From Membranipora membranacea (taxonomy: Eukaryota > Bryozoa > Gymnolaemata > Cheilostomatida > Membraniporidae), in the NCBI GenBank assembly GCA_914767715.1, contig OU612065.1, positions 36,394,001 to 36,458,000 of the forward strand: a stretch of 64,000 nt of DNA. Reading direction: 5' to 3'. Position numbers and translations under genes: made by a program. The notes under the pieces were generated by a model. That model was not told the origin of the DNA. It was given only the letters and a program-made list of their open reading frames with translations, and did not search any database. Positions 43,921 to 57,645 of this stretch are shown one piece after another (the stretch's first letter is position 1; the number at the start of each line of letters is the position of its first letter).

Positions 43921-45149
43921 AATTATGGTGATTAATTTTAGCAGTTTTATGCTTGGATGCAGGAATAACTAAACAAGGGCATGTAACTCTTGTTTTGATT
44001 TGCATGTTTATAGTCTTATTCCTAGACATTTTAACTTGTTTCTCTATATGACAACAGAATCATCCTTCTCCTTCTTCATTATATCTTTCATCTATTATAG
44101 AACATACATTTCTCTTCCATAACATTGTTAGTATGCAATTTACCTTTTCGATTTCATTTGAGGAGGGACTGGTTGGTTTGGCTGCCAGGTTTCAACCCAG
44201 CTGCCGGGTTTGATGGCTCATACAAACATCTTTTAACGGCATTGGACTTTTTGCGGAGAATTTGTAGCATGCTATGAAATGAACTCTGTGGCAACAATCG
44301 TCTTGACGCGACATCACGCTTAGCTCCATTGTGTAACATTCGGTCGGACTAAGCTCCGCACTCACCGCGCAGGATTAAAAGCGCAAGTTATAAGCTGGCA
44401 GCAAGTAGCGGACTCTGGTAAGTTACTCTTTTGTTTGATTGTGACAGTACCAGCAGTGATCTAAGCACTAGTCTGGACTGTAGGCCAAGGGAATTACAAT
44501 GTGACACTCGTGTGTGATCCATCGTACAGCCACAGATATTCTGATTTTATGAAATCTATACCTGTTTAGTTAGCAAAATCTGATGTCCGCGGCTGGATTT
44601 TGGTAATCATGTGCACATCGACACACTTAACCTAATTAGTGAACACCAGCCATTATCAGGATTACCGCCTACAAGTCATAATTTCTGTTGTCAATAACAA
44701 TAGCCTATAATGGCTGCTGCAATCTTCCAATTTCGCTAGCTTTCCTTCTGGTTATCATTTCTGGAGTATCGTCCAAAAGTGATGGCAAAGCAGCACCGGT
44801 CAAACATCTTTTCCGGCATCCTCTTCTTGGCATGGGGGACAAACCTCTGATAGTACCAGCGATCCCCTACGCTGAGCTTGTCAAATATCGCTGCTGCCAA
44901 ATTCAAATGGGGATTGACACATAATGCAGGATTTTCTTGAATCTTCTCAAAAATTGCACTTTTCGTCTTCTTTTTCGTCGCAATACACACGCTTGCTTAG
45001 CTGCCGTTTAGGAATAATTGGGGGGGGGGTGAAGAAGGGGTGGTGCTGAGCTGACCCTTAAAAAATTCACTTCATGCAGCTCATATTGAGTGTAGAGCAA
45101 ATAATATAACATGTTGTTTTTAGGTTTTAAAAATGGAAAATTATCAAAA

Positions 45150-45267
45150 GTCTACAGCACCCAGTATTCCCAGGCGGTCACCCATCCAAGTACTAACTGG
45201 GCTCGACGTTGCTTAGCTTCAGTGATCGGACGAGAACTGGCGTTTTCAACGTGATATGGCCGTAGAC
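45150..45267 (-). rRNA. 5S rRNA: 5S rRNA, unit 8
   Basis: Consensus gene with the GATCAATT upstream variant. Confidence 0.95.
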
Positions 45268-46497
45268 AATTATGGTGATCAATTTTAGCAGTTTTATGCT
45301 TGGATGCAGGAATAACTAAACAAGGGCATGCAACTCTTGTTTTGATTTGCATGTTTATAGTCTTATTCCTAGACATTTTAACTTGTTTCTCTATATGACA
45401 ACAGAATCATCCTTCTCCTTCTTCATTATATCTTTCATCTATTGTAGAACATACATATCTCTTCCATAACATTGTTAGTATGCAATTTACCTTTTTGATT
45501 TCATTTGAGGAGGGACTGGTTGGTTTGGCTGCCAGGTTTCAACCCAGCTGCCGGGTTTGATGGCTCATACAAACATCTTTTAACGGCATTGGACTTTTTG
45601 CGGAGAATTTGTAGCATGCTATGAAATGAACTCTGTGGCAACAATCGTCTTGACGCGACATCACGCTTAGCTCCATTGTGTAACATTCGGTCGGACTAAG
45701 CTCCGCACTCACCGCGCAGGATTAAAAGCGCAAGTTATAAGCTGGCAGCAAGTAGCGGACTCTGGTAAGTTACTCTTTTGTTTGATTGTGACAGTACCAG
45801 CAGTGATCTAAGCACTAGTCTGGACTGTAGGCCAAGGGAATTACAATGTGACACTCGTGTGTGATCCATCGTACAGCCACAGATATTCTGATTTTATGAA
45901 ATCTATACCTGTTTAGTTAGCAAAATCTGATGTCCGCGGCTCGATTTTGGTAATCATGTGCACATCGACACACTTAACCTAACTAGTGAACACCAGCCAT
46001 TATCAGGATTACCGCCTACAAGTCATAATTTCTGTTGTCAATAACAATAGCCTATAATGGCTGCTGCAATCTTCCAATTTCGCTAGCTTTCCTTCTGGTT
46101 ATCATTTCTGGAGTATCGTCCAAAAGTGATGGCAAAGCAGCACCGGTCAAACATCTTTTCCGGCATCCTCTTCTTGGCATGGGGGACAAACCTCTGATAG
46201 TACCAGCGATCCCCTACGCTGAGCTTGTCAAATATCGCTGCTGCCAAATTCAAATGGGGATTGACACATAATGCAGGATTTTCTTGAATCTTCTCAAAAA
46301 TTGCACTTTTCGTCTTCTTTTTCGTCGCAATACACACGCTTGCTTAGCTGCCGTTTAGGAATAATTGGGGGGGGGGGTGAAGAAGGGGTGGTGCTGAGCT
46401 GACCCTTAAAAAATTCACTTCATGCAGCTCATATTGAGTGTAGAGCAAATAATATAACATGTTGTTTTTAGGTTTTAAAAATGGAAAATTATCAAAA

Positions 46498-46615
46498 GTC
46501 TACAGCACCCAGTATTCCCAGGCGGTCACCCATCCAAGTACTAACTGGGCTCGACGTTGCTTAGCTTCAGTGATCGGACGAGAACTGGCGTTTTCAACGT
46601 GATATGGCCGTAGAC
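46498..46615 (-). rRNA. 5S rRNA: 5S rRNA, unit 9
   Basis: Consensus gene; spacer G run of 11. Confidence 0.95.
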
Positions 46616-47847
46616 AATTATGGTGATTAATTTTAGCAGTTTTATGCTTGGATGCAGGAATAACTAAACAAGGGCATGCAACTCTTGTTTTGATTTGCAT
46701 GTTTATAGTCTTATTCCTAGACATTTTAACTTGTTTCTCTATATGACAACAGAATCATCCTTCTCCTTCTTCATTATATCTTTCATCTATTATAGAACAT
46801 ACATTTCTCTTCCATAACATTGTTAGTATGCAATTTACCTTTTTGATTTCATTTGAGGAGGGACTGGTTGGTTTGGCTGCCAGGTTTCAACCCAGCTGCC
46901 GGGTTTCATGGCTCATACAAACATCTTTTAGCGGCATTGGACTTTTTGCGGAGAATTTGTAACATGCTATGAAATGAACTCTGTGGCAACAATCGTCTTG
47001 ACGCGACATCACGCTTAGCTCCATTGTGTAACATTCGGTCGGACTAAGCGCAGCACTCACCGCGCAGGATTAAAAGCGCAAGTTATCAGCTGGCAGCAAG
47101 TAGCGGACTCTGGTAAGTTACTCTTTTGTTTGATTGTGACAGTACCAGCAGTGATCTAAGCACTAGTCTGGACTGTAGGCCAAGGGAATTACAATGTGAC
47201 ACTCGTGTGTGATCCATCGTACAGCCACAGATATTCTGATTTTATGAAATCTATACCTGTTTAGTTAGCAAAATCTGATGTCCGCGGCTCGATTTTGGTA
47301 ATCATGTGCACATCGACACACTTAACCTAACTAGTGAACACCAGCCATTATCAGGATTACCGCCTACAAGTCATAATTTCTGTTGTCAATAACAATAGCC
47401 TATAATGGCTGCTGCAATCTTCCAATTTCGCTAGCTTTCCTTCTGGTTATCATTTCTGGAGTATCGTCCAAAAGTGATGGCAAAGCAGCACCGGTCAAAC
47501 ATCTTTTCCGGCATCCTCTTCTTGGCATGGGGGACAAACCTCTGACAGTACCAGCGATCCCCTACGCTGAGCTTGTCAAATATCGCTGCTGCCAAATTCA
47601 AATGGGGATTGACACATAATGCAGGATTTTCTTGAATCTTCTCAAAAATTGCACTTTTCGTCTTCTTTTTCGTCGCAATACACACGCTTGCTTAGCTGCC
47701 GTTTAGGAATAATTGGGGGGGGGGGGGTGAAGAAGGGGTGGTGCTGAGCTGACCCTTAAAAAATTCACTTCATGCAGCTCATATTGAGTGTAGAGCAAAT
47801 AATATAACATGTTGTTTTTAGGTTTTAAAAATGGAAAATTATCAAAA

Positions 47848-47965
47848 GTCTACAGCACCCAGTATTCCCAGGCGGTCACCCATCCAAGTACTAACTGGGC
47901 TCGACGTTGCTTAGCTTCAGTGATCGGACGAGAACTGGCGTTTTCAACGTGATATGGCCGTAGAC
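47848..47965 (-). rRNA. 5S rRNA: 5S rRNA, unit 10
   Basis: Consensus gene; spacer G run of 13. This unit breaks the three-unit rhythm: it has one diagnostic variant (CTGACAGTACC) but not TTATCGTTT. Confidence 0.95.
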
Positions 47966-49194
47966 AATTATGGTGATTAATTTTAGCAGTTTTATGCTTG
48001 GATGCAGGAATAACTAAACAAGGGCATGCAACTCTTGTTTTGATTTGCATGTTTATAGTCTTATTCCTAGACATTTTAACTTGTTTCTCTATATGACAAC
48101 AGAATCATCCTTCTCCTTCTTCATTATATCTTTCATCTATTGTAGAACATACATTTCTCTTCCATAACATTGTTAGTATGCAATTTACCTTTTTGATTTC
48201 ATTTGAGGAGGGACTGGTTGGTTTGGCTGCCAGGTTTCAACCCAGCTGCCGGGTTTCATGGCTCATACAAACATCTTTTAACGGCATTGGACTTTTTGCG
48301 GAGAATTTGTAACATGCTATGAAATGAACTCTGTGGCAACAATCGTCTTGACGCGACATCACGCTTAGCTCCATTGTGTAACATTCGGTCGGACTAAGCT
48401 CCGCACTCACCGCGCAGGATTAAAAGCGCAAGTTATAAGCTGGCAGCAAGTAGCGGACTCTGGTAAGTTACTCTTTTGTTTGATTGTGACAGTACCAGCA
48501 GTGATCTAAGCACTAGTCTGGACTGTAGGCCAAGGGAATTACAATGTGACACTCGTGTGTGATCCATCGTACAGCCACAGATATTCTGATTTTATGAAAT
48601 CTATACCTGTTTAGTTAGCAAAATCTGATGTCCGCGGCTCGATTTTGGTAATCATGTGCACATCGACACACTTAACCTAACTAGTGAACACCAGCCATTA
48701 TCAGGATTACCGCCTACAAGTCATAATTTCTGTTGTCAATAACAATAGCCTATAATGGCTGCTGCAATCTTCCAATTTCGCTAGCTTTCCTTCTGGTTAT
48801 CGTTTCTGGAGTATCGTCCAAAAGTGATGGCAAAGCAGCACCGGTCAAACATCTTTTCCGGCATCCTCTTCTTGGCATGGGGGACAAACCTCTGACAGTA
48901 CCAGCGATCCCCTACGCTGAGCTTGTCAAATATCGCTGCTGCCAAATTCAAATGGGGATTGACACATAATGCAGGATTTTCTTGAATCTTCTCAAAAATT
49001 GCACTTTTCGTCTTCTTTTTCGTCGCAATACACACGCTTGCTTAGCTGCCGTTTAGGAATAATTGGGGGGGGGGTGAAGAAGGGGTGGTGCTGAGCTGAC
49101 CCTTAAAAAATTCACTTCATGCAGCTCATATTGAGTGTAGAGCAAATAATATAACATGTTGTTTTTAGGTTTTAAAAATGGAAAATTATCAAAA

Positions 49195-49312
49195 GTCTAC
49201 AGCACCCAGTATTCCCAGGCGGTCACCCATCCAAGTACTAACTGGGCTCGACGTTGCTTAGCTTCAGTGATCGGACGAGAACTGGCGTTTTCAACGTGAT
49301 ATGGCCGTAGAC
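49195..49312 (-). rRNA. 5S rRNA: 5S rRNA, unit 11
   Basis: Consensus gene; TTATCGTTT and GGCATGTAACT variants as in unit 7. Confidence 0.95.
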
Positions 49313-50545
49313 AATTATGGTGATTAATTTTAGCAGTTTTATGCTTGGATGCAGGAATAACTAAACAAGGGCATGTAACTCTTGTTTTGATTTGCATGTT
49401 TATAGTCTTATTCCTAGACATTTTAACTTGTTTCTCTATATGACAACAGAATCATCCTTCTCCTTCTTCATTATATCTTTCATCTATTATAGAACATACA
49501 TTTCTCTTCCATAACATTGTTAGTATGCAATTTACCTTTTCGATTTCATTTGAGGAGGGACTGGTTGGTTTGGCTGCCAGGTTTCAACCCAGCTGCCGGG
49601 TTTGATGGCTCATACAAACATCTTTTAACGGCATTGGACTTTTTGCGGAGAATTTGTAGCATGCTATGAAATGAACTCTGTGGCAACAATCGTCTTGACG
49701 CGACATCACGCTTAGCTCCATTGTGTAACATTCGGTCGGACTAAGCTCCGCACTCACCGCGCAGGATTAAAAGCGCAAGTTATAAGCTGGCAGCAAGTAG
49801 CGGACTCTGGTAAGTTACTCTTTTGTTTGATTGTGACAGTACCAGCAGTGATCTAAGCACTAGTCTGGACTGTAGGCCAAGGGAATTACAATGTGACACT
49901 CGTGTGTGATCCATCGTACAGCCACAGATATTCTGATTTTATGAAATCTATACCTGTTTAGTTAGCAAAATCTGATGTCCGCGGCTGGATTTTGGTAATC
50001 ATGTGCACATCGACACACTTAACCTAATTAGTGAACACCAGCCATTATCAGGATTACCGCCTACAAGTCATAATTTCTGTTGTCAATAACAATAGCCTAT
50101 AATGGCTGCTGCAATCTTCCAATTTCGCTAGCTTTCCTTCTGGTTATCATTTCTGGAGTATCGTCCAAAAGTGATGGCAAAGCAGCACCGGTCAAACATC
50201 TTTTCCGGCATCCTCTTCTTGGCATGGGGGACAAACCTCTGATAGTACCAGCGATCCCCTACGCTGAGCTTGTCAAATATCGCTGCTGCCAAATTCAAAT
50301 GGGGATTGACACATAATGCAGGATTTTCTTGAATCTTCTCAAAAATTGCACTTTTCGTCTTCTTTTTCGTCGCAATACACACGCTTGCTTAGCTGCCGTT
50401 TAGGAATAATTGGGGGGGGGGGGGGTGAAGAAGGGGTGGTGCTGAGCTGACCCTTAAAAAATTCACTTCATGCAGCTCATATTGAGTGTAGAGCAAATAA
50501 TATAACATGTTGTTTTTAGGTTTTAAAAATGGAAAATTATCAAAA

Positions 50546-50663
50546 GTCTACAGCACCCAGTATTCCCAGGCGGTCACCCATCCAAGTACTAACTGGGCTC
50601 GACGTTGCTTAGCTTCAGTGATCGGACGAGAACTGGCGTTTTCAACGTGATATGGCCGTAGAC
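50546..50663 (-). rRNA. 5S rRNA: 5S rRNA, unit 12
   Basis: Consensus gene with both GATCAATT and GGCATGTAACT upstream, a recombinant combination. Longest G run (14). Confidence 0.95.
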
Positions 50664-51892
50664 AATTATGGTGATCAATTTTAGCAGTTTTATGCTTGGA
50701 TGCAGGAATAACTAAACAAGGGCATGTAACTCTTGTTTTGATTTGCATGTTTATAGTCTTATTCCTAGACATTTTAACTTGTTTCTCTATATGACAACAG
50801 AATCATCCTTCTCCTTCTTCATTATATCTTTCATCTATTGTAGAACATACATATCTCTTCCATAACATTGTTAGTATGCAATTTACCTTTTTGATTTCAT
50901 TTGAGGAGGGACTGGTTGGTTTGGCTGCCAGGTTTCAACCCAGCTGCCGGGTTTGATGGCTCATACAAACATCTTTTAACGGCATTGGACTTTTTGCGGA
51001 GAATTTGTAGCATGCTATGAAATGAACTCTGTGGCAACAATCGTCTTGACGCGACATCACGCTTAGCTCCATTGTGTAACATTCGGTCGGACTAAGCTCC
51101 GCACTCACCGCGCAGGATTAAAAGCGCAAGTTATAAGCTGGCAGCAAGTAGCGGACTCTGGTAAGTTACTCTTTTGTTTGATTGTGACAGTACCAGCAGT
51201 GATCTAAGCACTAGTCTGGACTGTAGGCCAAGGGAATTACAATGTGACACTCGTGTGTGATCCATCGTACAGCCACAGATATTCTGATTTTATGAAATCT
51301 ATACCTGTTTAGTTAGCAAAATCTGATGTCCGCGGCTCGATTTTGGTAATCATGTGCACATCGACACACTTAACCTAACTAGTGAACACCAGCCATTATC
51401 AGGATTACCGCCTACAAGTCATAATTTCTGTTGTCAATAACAATAGCCTATAATGGCTGCTGCAATCTTCCAATTTCGCTAGCTTTCCTTCTGGTTATCA
51501 TTTCTGGAGTATCGTCCAAAAGTGATGGCAAAGCAGCACCGGTCAAACATCTTTTCCGGCATCCTCTTCTTGGCATGGGGGACAAACCTCTGATAGTACC
51601 AGCGATCCCCTACGCTGAGCTTGTCAAATATCGCTGCTGCCAAATTCAAATGGGGATTGACACATAATGCAGGATTTTCTTGAATCTTCTCAAAAATTGC
51701 ACTTTTCGTCTTCTTTTTCGTCGCAATACACACGCTTGCTTAGCTGCCGTTTAGGAATAATTGGGGGGGGGGTGAAGAAGGGGTGGTGCTGAGCTGACCC
51801 TTAAAAAATTCACTTCATGCAGCTCATATTGAGTGTAGAGCAAATAATATAACATGTTGTTTTTAGGTTTTAAAAATGGAAAATTATCAAAA

Positions 51893-52010
51893 GTCTACAG
51901 CACCCAGTATTCCCAGGCGGTCACCCATCCAAGTACTAACTGGGCTCGACGTTGCTTAGCTTCAGTGATCGGACGAGAACTGGCGTTTTCAACGTGATAT
52001 GGCCGTAGAC
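51893..52010 (-). rRNA. 5S rRNA: 5S rRNA, unit 13
   Basis: Consensus gene; spacer G run of 10. Confidence 0.95.
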
Positions 52011-53240
52011 AATTATGGTGATTAATTTTAGCAGTTTTATGCTTGGATGCAGGAATAACTAAACAAGGGCATGCAACTCTTGTTTTGATTTGCATGTTTA
52101 TAGTCTTATTCCTAGACATTTTAACTTGTTTCTCTATATGACAACAGAATCATCCTTCTCCTTCTTCATTATATCTTTCATCTATTATAGAACATACATT
52201 TCTCTTCCATAACATTGTTAGTATGCAATTTACCTTTTTGATTTCATTTGAGGAGGGACTGGTTGGTTTGGCTGCCAGGTTTCAACCCAGCTGCCGGGTT
52301 TCATGGCTCATACAAACATCTTTTAACGGCATTGGACTTTTTGCGGAGAATTTGTAACATGCTATGAAATGAACTCTGTGGCAACAATCGTCTTGACGCG
52401 ACATCACGCTTAGCTCCATTGTGTAACATTCGGTCGGACTAAGCTCCGCACTCACCGCGCAGGATTAAAAGCGCAAGTTATAAGCTGGCAGCAAGTAGCG
52501 GACTCTGGTAAGTTACTCTTTTGTTTGATTGTGACAGTACCAGCAGTGATCTAAGCACTAGTCTGGACTGTAGGCCAAGGGAATTACAATGTGACACTCG
52601 TGTGTGATCCATCGTACAGCCACAGATATTCTGATTTTATGAAATCTATACCTGTTTAGTTAGCAAAATCTGATGTCCGCGGCTCGATTTTGGTAATCAT
52701 GTGCACATCGACACACTTAACCTAACTAGTGAACACCAGCCATTATCAGGATTACCGCCTACAAGTCATAATTTCTGTTGTCAATAACAATAGCCTATAA
52801 TGGCTGCTGCAATCTTCCAATTTCGCTAGCTTTCCTTCTGGTTATCGTTTCTGGAGTATCGTCCAAAAGTGATGGCAAAGCAGCACCGGTCAAACATCTT
52901 TTCCGGCATCCTCTTCTTGGCATGGGGGACAAACCTCTGACAGTACCAGCGATCCCCTACGCTGAGCTTGTCAAATATCGCTGCTGCCAAATTCAAATGG
53001 GGATTGACACATAATGCAGGATTTTCTTGAATCTTCTCAAAAATTGCACTTTTCGTCTTCTTTTTCGTCGCAATACACACGCTTGCTTAGCTGCCGTTTA
53101 GGAATAATTGGGGGGGGGGGTGAAGAAGGGGTGGTGCTGAGCTGACCCTTAAAAAATTCACTTCATGCAGCTCATATTGAGTGTAGAGCAAATAATATAA
53201 CATGTTGTTTTTAGGTTTTAAAAATGGAAAATTATCAAAA

Positions 53241-53358
53241 GTCTACAGCACCCAGTATTCCCAGGCGGTCACCCATCCAAGTACTAACTGGGCTCGACGT
53301 TGCTTAGCTTCAGTGATCGGACGAGAACTGGCGTTTTCAACGTGATATGGCCGTAGAC
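53241..53358 (-). rRNA. 5S rRNA: 5S rRNA, unit 14
   Basis: Consensus gene; last unit with the TTATCGTTT variant. Confidence 0.95.
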
Positions 53359-54586
53359 AATTATGGTGATTAATTTTAGCAGTTTTATGCTTGGATGCAG
53401 GAATAACTAAACAAGGGCATGTAACTCTTGTTTTGATTTGCATGTTTATAGTCTTATTCCTAGACATTTTAACTTGTTTCTCTATATGACAACAGAATCA
53501 TCCTTCTCCTTCTTCATTATATCTTTCATCTATTATAGAACATACATTTCTCTTCCATAACATTGTTAGTATGCAATTTACCTTTTCGATTTCATTTGAG
53601 GAGGGACTGGTTGGTTTGGCTGCCAGGTTTCAACCCAGCTGCCGGGTTTGATGGCTCATACAAACATCTTTTAACGGCATTGGACTTTTTGCGGAGAATT
53701 TGTAGCATGCTATGAAATGAACTCTGTGGCAACAATCGTCTTGACGCGACATCACGCTTAGCTCCATTGTGTAACATTCGGTCGGACTAAGCTCCGCACT
53801 CACCGCGCAGGATTAAAAGCGCAAGTTATAAGCTGGCAGCAAGTAGCGGACTCTGGTAAGTTACTCTTTTGTTTGATTGTGACAGTACCAGCAGTGATCT
53901 AAGCACTAGTCTGGACTGTAGGCCAAGGGAATTACAATGTGACACTCGTGTGTGATCCATCGTACAGCCACAGATATTCTGATTTTATGAAATCTATACC
54001 TGTTTAGTTAGCAAAATCTGATGTCCGCGGCTCGATTTTGGTAATCATGTGCACATCGACACACTTAACCTAACTAGTGAACACCAGCCATTATCAGGAT
54101 TACCGCCTAAAAGTCATAATTTCTGTTGTCAATAACAATAGCCTATAATGGCTGCTGCAATCTTCCAATTTCGCTAGCTTTCCTTCTGGTTATCATTTCT
54201 GGAGTATCGTCCAAAAGTGATGGCAAAGCAGCACCGGTCAAACATCTTTTCCGGCATCCTCTTCTTGGCATGGGGGACAAACCTCTGACAGTACCAGCGA
54301 TCCCCTACGCTGAGCTTGTCAAATATCGCTGCTGCCAAATTCAAATGGGGATTGACACATAATGCAGGATTTTCTTGAATCTTCTCAAAAATTGCACTTT
54401 TCGTCTTCTTTTTCGTCGCAATACACACGCTTGCTTAGCTGCCGTTTAGGAATAATTGGGGGGGGGTGAAGAAGGGGTGGTGCTGAGCTGACCCTTAAAA
54501 AATTCACTTCATGCAGCTCATATTGAGTGTAGAGCAAATAATATAACATGTTGTTTTTAGGTTTTAAAAATGGAAAATTATCAAAA

Positions 54587-54704
54587 GTCTACAGCACCCA
54601 GTATTCCCAGGCGGTCACCCATCCAAGTACTAACTGGGCTCGACGTTGCTTAGCTTCAGTGATCGGACGAGAACTGGCGTTTTCAACGTGATATGGCCGT
54701 AGAC
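54587..54704 (-). rRNA. 5S rRNA: 5S rRNA, unit 15
   Basis: Consensus gene. Units 15 to 17 share the CTGACAGTACC variant and form a monotonous block. Confidence 0.95.
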
Positions 54705-55933
54705 AATTATGGTGATTAATTTTAGCAGTTTTATGCTTGGATGCAGGAATAACTAAACAAGGGCATGTAACTCTTGTTTTGATTTGCATGTTTATAGTCT
54801 TATTCCTAGACATTTTAACTTGTTTCTCTATATGACAACAGAATCATCCTTCTCCTTCTTCATTATATCTTTCATCTATTATAGAACATACATTTCTCTT
54901 CCATAACATTGTTAGTATGCAATTTACCTTTTCGATTTCATTTGAGGAGGGACTGGTTGGTTTGGCTGCCAGGTTTCAACCCAGCTGCCGGGTTTGATGG
55001 CTCATACAAACATCTTTTAACGGCATTGGACTTTTTGCGGAGAATTTGTAGCATGCTATGAAATGAACTCTGTGGCAACAATCGTCTTGACGCGACATCA
55101 CGCTTAGCTCCATTGTGTAACATTCGGTCGGACTAAGCTCCGCACTCACCGCGCAGGATTAAAAGCGCAAGTTATAAGCTGGCAGCAAGTAGCGGACTCT
55201 GGTAAGTTACTCTTTTGTTTGATTGTGACAGTACCAGCAGTGATCTAAGCACTAGTCTGGACTGTAGGCCAAGGGAATTACAATGTGACACTCGTGTGTG
55301 ATCCATCGTACAGCCACAGATATTCTGATTTTATGAAATCTATACCTGTTTAGTTAGCAAAATCTGATGTCCGCGGCTCGATTTTGGTAATCATGTGCAC
55401 ATCGACACACTTAACCTAACTAGTGAACACCAGCCATTATCAGGATTACCGCCTAAAAGTCATAATTTCTGTTGTCAATAACAATAGCCTATAATGGCTG
55501 CTGCAATCTTCCAATTTCGCTAGCTTTCCTTCTGGTTATCATTTCTGGAGTATCGTCCAAAAGTGATGGCAAAGCAGCACCGGTCAAACATCTTTTCCGG
55601 CATCCTCTTCTTGGCATGGGGGACAAACCTCTGACAGTACCAGCGATCCCCTACGCTGAGCTTGTCAAATATCGCTGCTGCCAAATTCAAATGGGGATTG
55701 ACACATAATGCAGTATTTTCTTGAATCTTCTCAAAAATTGCACTTTTCGTCTTCTTTTTCGTCGCAATACACACGCTTGCTTAGCTGCCGTTTAGGAATA
55801 ATTGGGGGGGGGGTGAAGAAGGGGTGGTGCTGAGCTGACCCTTAAAAAATTCACTTCATGCAGCTCATATTGAGTGTAGAGCAAATAATATAACATGTTG
55901 TTTTTAGGTTTTAAAAATGGAAAATTATCAAAA

Positions 55934-56051
55934 GTCTACAGCACCCAGTATTCCCAGGCGGTCACCCATCCAAGTACTAACTGGGCTCGACGTTGCTTAG
56001 CTTCAGTGATCGGACGAGAACTGGCGTTTTCAACGTGATATGGCCGTAGAC
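55934..56051 (-). rRNA. 5S rRNA: 5S rRNA, unit 16
   Basis: Consensus gene; a private G to T change sits in the spacer (ATGCAGTATTTTC) at about 55694. Confidence 0.95.
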
Positions 56052-57279
56052 AATTATGGTGATTAATTTTAGCAGTTTTATGCTTGGATGCAGGAATAAC
56101 TAAACAAGGGCATGTAACTCTTGTTTTGATTTGCATGTTTATAGTCTTATTCCTAGACATTTTAACTTGTTTCTCTATATGACAACAGAATCATCCTTCT
56201 CCTTCTTCATTATATCTTTCATCTATTATAGAACATACATTTCTCTTCCATAACATTGTTAGTATGCAATTTACCTTTTCGATTTCATTTGAGGAGGGAC
56301 TGGTTGGTTTGGCTGCCAGGTTTCAACCCAGCTGCCGGGTTTGATGGCTCATACAAACATCTTTTAACGGCATTGGACTTTTTGCGGAGAATTTGTAGCA
56401 TGCTATGAAATGAACTCTGTGGCAACAATCGTCTTGACGCGACATCACGCTTAGCTCCATTGTGTAACATTCGGTCGGACTAAGCTCCGCACTCACCGCG
56501 CAGGATTAAAAGCGCAAGTTATAAGCTGGCAGCAAGTAGCGGACTCTGGTAAGTTACTCTTTTGTTTGATTGTGACAGTACCAGCAGTGATCTAAGCACT
56601 AGTCTGGACTGTAGGCCAAGGGAATTACAATGTGACACTCGTGTGTGATCCATCGTACAGCCACAGATATTCTGATTTTATGAAATCTATACCTGTTTAG
56701 TTAGCAAAATCTGATGTCCGCGGCTCGATTTTGGTAATCATGTGCACATCGACACACTTAACCTAACTAGTGAACACCAGCCATTATCAGGATTACCGCC
56801 TAAAAGTCATAATTTCTGTTGTCAATAACAATAGCCTATAATGGCTGCTGCAATCTTCCAATTTCGCTAGCTTTCCTTCTGGTTATCATTTCTGGAGTAT
56901 CGTCCAAAAGTGATGGCAAAGCAGCACCGGTCAAACATCTTTTCCGGCATCCTCTTCTTGGCATGGGGGACAAACCTCTGACAGTACCAGCGATCCCCTA
57001 CGCTGAGCTTGTCAAATATCGCTGCTGCCAAATTCAAATGGGGATTGACACATAATGCAGGATTTTCTTGAATCTTCTCAAAAATTGCACTTTTCGTCTT
57101 CTTTTTCGTCGCAATACACACGCTTGCTTAGCTGCCGTTTAGGAATAATTGGGGGGGGGTGAAGAAGGGGTGGTGCTGAGCTGACCCTTAAAAAATTCAC
57201 TTCATGCAGCTCATATTGAGTGTAGAGCAAATAATATAACATGTTGTTTTTAGGTTTTAAAAATGGAAAATTATCAAAA

Positions 57280-57397
57280 GTCTACAGCACCCAGTATTCC
57301 CAGGCGGTCACCCATCCAAGTACTAACTGGGCTCGACGTTGCTTAGCTTCAGTGATCGGACGAGAACTGGCGTTTTCAACGTGATATGGCCGTAGAC
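57280..57397 (-). rRNA. 5S rRNA: 5S rRNA, unit 17 (last)
   Basis: Consensus gene. The array stops about 250 bp beyond it (upstream of the gene in its own direction), so the TATA-like element and about 200 bp of upstream spacer are kept. Confidence 0.95.
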
Positions 57398-57645
57398 AAT
57401 TATGGTGATTAATTTTAGCAGTTTTATGCTTGGATGCAGGAATAACTAAACAAGGGCATGCAACTCTTGTTTTGATTTGCATGTTTATAGTCTTATTCCT
57501 AGACATTTTAACTTGTTTCTCTATATGACAACAGAATCATCCTTCTCCTTCTTCATTATATCTTTCATCTATTATAGAACATACATTTCTCTTCCCTAAC
57601 ATTGTTAGTATGCAATTTACCTTTTCGATTTCATTTGAGGAGGGG

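Larger units (their letters stand above)
34709..57645 (-). repeat. 5S rDNA tandem array, 17 units of about 1347 bp
   Basis: About 22.9 kb of head-to-tail units, each carrying one 5S gene on the minus strand. Distances between successive 5S genes are 1346, 1365, 1349, 1347, 1349, 1324, 1347, 1348, 1350, 1347, 1351, 1347, 1348, 1346, 1347 and 1346 bp. The outliers are explained by a 19-bp duplication (near 37460-37495), a 23-bp deletion inside one 5S gene and a G run of 9 to 14. The first unit is clearly diverged and lacks the G run; later units are almost identical. The array ends in mid-unit at 57645. Upstream of each gene (minus strand) is CATAAAACT at about -30, a TATA-like position used by many invertebrate 5S genes. 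A T4 run follows the gene as Pol III terminator. Confidence 0.95.

Noticed and set aside
36608-57055. Repeated 78-codon + strand, 84- and 61-codon minus-strand frames in every 5S spacer as protein genes
   Set aside because: They repeat because the array is homogenised. In the diverged first unit the minus-strand frame is broken by a 4-bp insertion and differences are mostly amino-acid-changing. No domain or splice context.
37071-57506. 74-codon minus-strand frames across each 5S gene
   Set aside because: They are translations of the 5S rRNA gene and its upstream region.
34709-57645. CRISPR array or satellite with no genes
   Set aside because: The units are 1.35 kb, contain a recognisable 5S rRNA gene and belong to a eukaryote.
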